NCBI RefSeq assembly: GCF_902826555.1
Contig: NZ_CADEFI010000004.1
Coordinates: 28,768 to 92,767, forward strand
Length of the DNA stretch: 64,000 nucleotides
Reading direction: 5' to 3'
Source of the DNA: an uncultured Hyphomicrobium sp.
GTDB taxonomy: Bacteria > Pseudomonadota > Alphaproteobacteria > Rhizobiales > Hyphomicrobiaceae
The notes beneath the pieces are model-generated. The model had not been told where the DNA came from. It worked only from the letters and a program-made list of their open reading frames with translations, and searched no databases. Below, piece after piece: positions 63,301 through 64,000 of this stretch (positions are counted from its first letter, which is position 1; each line of letters opens with the position of its first letter). A program made the translations under genes and the position numbers.

Positions 63301-64000
63301 GAGATGTTTCCTAGCGCCTTCACCTGCACGCCTCGCGCGATCTCGAGGTGCGACAGCACCGGCAGCGTCGGGAACAGCCGCTCGGTCACCATACGCACGT
63401 AAGGCCGCGCATCCGGGGCCGAAACGAGCACGAACTGATGCCCTTGATCCAAAAGACCGCGGATGACCTTCGAAGCATCGGCGCCGAACTGCTCGATAAG
63501 CCGCGGGTCGATATCGAACTCAACCACCTCGCCTTTTGCGTCTCGCTTGAGGCTTTGATGGAACGCCAGATCCCAGCGGTTTCCGAGCCGGAGCACCTTG
63601 AGCACGCCGGCGTCCGAAAGATCGCCGCAGATCTGCTGCGCCATGCGCATGCGCACATGCTCGGCAAGCTGCTCCGCGCGGCGCACATGAGGCGCGATCT
63701 CGGCAATGCTTTCCAGGATGAGATGCAGGTTGCGGATCGAGATGCGCTCGGCGAGCAGCAGCTTGAGCACGGCCTGCAGGCCCGAATAGGAAAGCTGCGA
63801 CGGGATGATCTCGTCCACCAGCCGCTTGTACTCGGGTTCCAGCCTGTCGATCAGCGAGCGCATGTCCTTATACGACAGGAGTTGCGCCAGATTTCCGCGG
63901 ATCACCTCGCGCAGATGCGTCAGCATCACCGACATCGGATCGACGGGATTGAAGCCCTCGCGCTTCACCGCGTTGGCAAACATCTCCGAGACCCACAGCG
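63297..64000 (-). CDS. flhA: Flagellar export gate protein FlhA (partial, C-terminal part)
   Basis: The 3' part of flhA, about 233 residues, running off the right edge of the window. It starts within the frame as [15 protein letters not shown] and continues [21 protein letters not shown], the typical start of the last FlhA-C subdomains, then [20 protein letters not shown] and the end [20 protein letters not shown]. This cytoplasmic domain docks export substrates and chaperones. The membrane domain lies outside the window. Confidence 0.93.
   Translation of the reverse strand, partial: LWVSEMFANAVKREGFNPVDPMSVMLTHLREVIRGNLAQLLSYKDMRSLIDRLEPEYKRLVDEIIPSQLSYSGLQAVLKLLLAERISIRNLHLILESIAEIAPHVRRAEQLAEHVRMRMAQQICGDLSDAGVLKVLRLGNRWDLAFHQSLKRDAKGEVVEFDIDPRLIEQFGADASKVIRGLLDQGHQFVLVSAPDARPYVRMVTERLFPTLPVLSHLEIARGVQVKALGNIS

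Overview
This 64 kb window is GC-rich chromosomal DNA from an alphaproteobacterium, most likely the order Hyphomicrobiales (Rhizobiales). The clues are motC and motE beside motB, short tandem flagellins, the flgB-flgC-fliE-flgG-flgA-flgI-motE-flgH-fliL-fliP gene order, a one-domain FlgJ and a Usg-family gene. I saw no rRNA, tRNA, CRISPR array, insertion sequence or phage. Genus cannot be fixed from the sequence alone; a motile budding genus such as Hyphomicrobium or Filomicrobium is a guess.

Layout. (1) 1-7.7 kb: a small conserved protein, a secreted cytochrome c, an OmpR-type two-component pair behind a strong terminator and a possible structured RNA, a DUF4186 protein, an L,D-transpeptidase and an OafA-type acyltransferase with an SGNH domain. 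(2) 7.8-27.3 kb: a polysaccharide locus in several transcription units. One minus-strand unit holds a UDP-glucuronate 4-epimerase-like gene, a possible gene scar, two GT4 glycosyltransferases, an ABC exporter (Wzm and a Wzt with a long C-terminal region) and a methyltransferase with a C-terminal coiled coil. A plus-strand wbpA-wbpB-wbpD-wbpE set should make UDP-2,3-diacetamido-glucuronate. A secreted glucuronyl C5-epimerase follows, then a lone GT4, then a minus-strand GT4, PglC-like initiating transferase, PglD-like acetyltransferase and DegT-type aminotransferase. (3) 27.7-35.0 kb: fliG-fliM, a small gene broken by an in-frame amber codon, and cheA-cheW-cheY-cheR. (4) 35.0-64.0 kb: a lysozyme and small genes, then flagellar operons: fliF-fliH-motB-motC-fliK; three flagellins each with its own terminator; flgB to fliP; motA-fliN-flhB; flgF-fliI; and flhA (cut by the window edge)-fliR-fliJ-flgJ-flgN-like.

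How the parts work together. The flagellar section encodes most of the export gate, MS, P and L rings, rod, stator, switch and filament. The hook (flgE), flgD, flgK, flgL, fliQ, flaF, flbT and cheB are not in the window. The polysaccharide section looks like an ABC-transporter-dependent surface glycan rich in uronic acids. Its chain length may be set by the methyltransferase/coiled-coil protein together with the Wzt C-terminal domain, by analogy with WbdD-Wzt systems. A secreted C5-epimerase may edit the finished polymer. These two points are the most interesting in the window, with the amber-interrupted gene before cheA.
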